The notes below the pieces were generated by a model, which searched no databases, was not told the origin of the DNA, and saw nothing but the letters and a program-made list of their open reading frames with translations. The translations under genes were made by a program, and so were the position numbers. A stretch of DNA of 6,242 nt from Spirochaetales bacterium (GTDB lineage Bacteria > Spirochaetota > Spirochaetia > SPDA01): contig SPDA01000124.1 of NCBI GenBank assembly GCA_004525155.1, positions 1 to 6,242 on the forward strand, written 5' to 3'. Below are positions 5,233 through 6,242 of this stretch, one piece after another. Every line of letters starts with the position of its first letter. Positions within the stretch are counted from its first letter, which is position 1.

Positions 5233-6242
5233 TCAATCCGGATTTTTAAGCGCAAAAATCATGGTGCCCGCCGCCAGAAAGCGGTAGCGTTCGAGCTTGA
5301 TGATTTTCGGAAAGGTAAGCCCGTGAAATACGCTCCTTATGCCTTCCGTCATGGCAAACTCCGCCTGTCTGAGGTCCGAAAGCAGCAGAAACACCTGTTC
5401 GCAGAAGGCGGAATCATGATTCAGTAGAAATTCCAGCATCTGCACGCATCTCTCCCGGTACTGTGAAGGAAGGGCTTTCTTTTCGTCCGTTACCTCGTCC
5501 TTCAGCATGAGAATACCGGTACTTCCCTTTTCCAGAAAAGCGGCATAAAACAGGTAAAACCAGGAAGCCATGCCATTGATGCCGGCTATGGCAAGAATTA
5601 TCTCGTCCCTGATAAAGGGAAAGGATTTCTGCTTGAGTTTCAGCAGAAGGTCCGGTATGGATTCCGCGCTTCGGAAATATTCGAGCGCTTTTGCGCCGTG
5701 TATTATGAGCCTGGGATTCTGTGTTTCCCGGACGATACTGGCAATCTCCGGCACGCTTTCCTCATCCTTCAGCTTTGCCAGGGCAACCATGGATTTACCT
5801 GCCAGAAAATAATCGCTCGACCGGATGACCTGCCGTAAGGGTTTCACCGCCTCCGTGATTCCGCGTTCCCCCAGGATATCGGCAGCGATGTAGGCGGTGG
5901 TAAAGGGATGATTTTTCACTTCAGAGATAAGGGCTTCCTTGACATTTTCGTCCACAGGAAGGGAATGAAAGGCATCCAGCGCTTTTACGCGGATTTCAAA
6001 ACTGGGTGATTTCAGCTTCTGGATGATGTTTTCTGTGGACAGGGAGGAGGGGGAATCCTTCAACGCCTGGATGACCTCCTTTTCTTCTTTAATGCTTTTC
6101 GTTACATCGAGCCTTTTAAGGAGAGACAGCGCCCGCAGGTCCCTGGGGGAGAGTATGAACATGAGGGCGCTTCGGATTGAGTAGGGCTTGGTGGCGTCCA
6201 GCCTGGCCAGGAAAACGAGGATGACGACATAGAGCAGGGCGA
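5233..6242 (-). CDS. HEAT-repeat protein with a preceding membrane segment (N-terminus beyond right edge)
   Basis: The reading frame is open from the right edge to TGA at 5235-5233, giving 335 visible residues. The ATG at 6162 is internal rather than the likely start. The 26 codons upstream of it encode the end of a hydrophobic helix ('ALLYVVILVFLA') followed by 'RLDATK', which by the positive-inside rule puts the rest in the cytoplasm. From about visible residue 68 to 230 there are four to five HEAT/PBS-lyase-like helical repeats, with typical 'IRVKALDAF', 'TAYIAADILGERG', 'LAGKSMVALAKLKD' and 'IIHGAKALEYF' first helices, each followed by a 'VPEI/IPDLL'-type second helix. The remaining 105 or so residues are helical and unassigned. 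HEAT arrays usually bind proteins. The N-terminal part could be a multi-span transporter (MFS or nucleotide-translocase type) or a single anchor; the window does not show which. It converges on trpS. Confidence 0.82.
   Translation of the reverse strand, partial: ALLYVVILVFLARLDATKPYSIRSALMFILSPRDLRALSLLKRLDVTKSIKEEKEVIQALKDSPSSLSTENIIQKLKSPSFEIRVKALDAFHSLPVDENVKEALISEVKNHPFTTAYIAADILGERGITEAVKPLRQVIRSSDYFLAGKSMVALAKLKDEESVPEIASIVRETQNPRLIIHGAKALEYFRSAESIPDLLLKLKQKSFPFIRDEIILAIAGINGMASWFYLFYAAFLEKGSTGILMLKDEVTDEKKALPSQYRERCVQMLEFLLNHDSAFCEQVFLLLSDLRQAEFAMTEGIRSVFHGLTFPKIIKLERYRFLAAGTMIFALKNPD
5241..5260. terminator. Weak AT-rich hairpin near the trpS/HEAT gene ends
   Basis: GATTTTT (5241-5247) and AAAAATC (5254-5260) can pair as a 7-base stem around AAGCGC. 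It lies 15 bases past the trpS stop and inside the last codons of the HEAT gene. The stem is mostly A-T and has no separate T-run after it, so it is at best a weak candidate terminator for trpS. I see nothing better in the 6-base gap. Confidence 0.2.

Noticed and set aside
5236..5245. Ten-base palindrome AATCCGGATT beside the convergent stops.
   Set aside because: It is self-complementary with no loop, so it cannot form a terminator hairpin, and it falls within HEAT-gene codons. A chance restriction-type palindrome is enough to explain it.

Overview
The window reads as an ordinary chromosomal housekeeping segment of moderate GC content. It holds six protein genes and has no sign of mobile DNA, CRISPR, tRNA or rRNA. 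Protein style (a RecN-linked hypothetical, a fused RlmK/RlmL enzyme, and a TrpS with the TGDRPTG N-terminal signature) and the general look suggest a spirochaete of the Treponema/Spirochaeta type. That assignment is an inference from sequence feel, not a demonstrated match.

Layout from left to right. Positions 1-204 (+) are the last 67 codons of recN (DNA double-strand-break repair ATPase). A 269-residue, mostly helical protein of unknown function follows 19 bases later on the same strand (224-1033), probably in the same transcript. On the minus strand, a CoA-binding Rossmann protein (1882-1511) and cytidine deaminase cdd (1496-1089) form a tight two-gene operon that converges on the hypothetical gene. 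A 92-base divergent intergenic region (1883-1974) separates this pair from the large plus-strand gene rlmL/rlmKL (1975-4107, 23S rRNA m2G2445 and m7G2069 methyltransferase). trpS (4156-5226, tryptophanyl-tRNA synthetase) follows after 48 bases. A minus-strand, membrane-anchored HEAT-repeat protein (5233 to beyond the right edge) ends only 6 bases from the trpS stop.

Functionally the window mixes DNA repair (recN), pyrimidine salvage (cdd) and translation (rlmL, trpS). rlmL and trpS both serve the translation apparatus, but trpS seems to have its own promoter. There are no gene-free stretches over 300 bases. The gaps are 205-223, 1034-1088, 1883-1974, 4108-4155 and 5227-5232.

I found no convincing undescribed system. 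The most interesting signal is regulatory: three starts (the CoA-binding gene, rlmL and trpS) lack a Shine-Dalgarno sequence and have a -10-like hexamer 6-9 bases before the ATG. These mRNAs would then begin at or within about three bases of the start codon, in contrast to cdd, which has a strong Shine-Dalgarno. Secondary points are two poly-G tracts inside rlmL, the unknown recN-linked protein, and the HEAT domain joined to a membrane segment.
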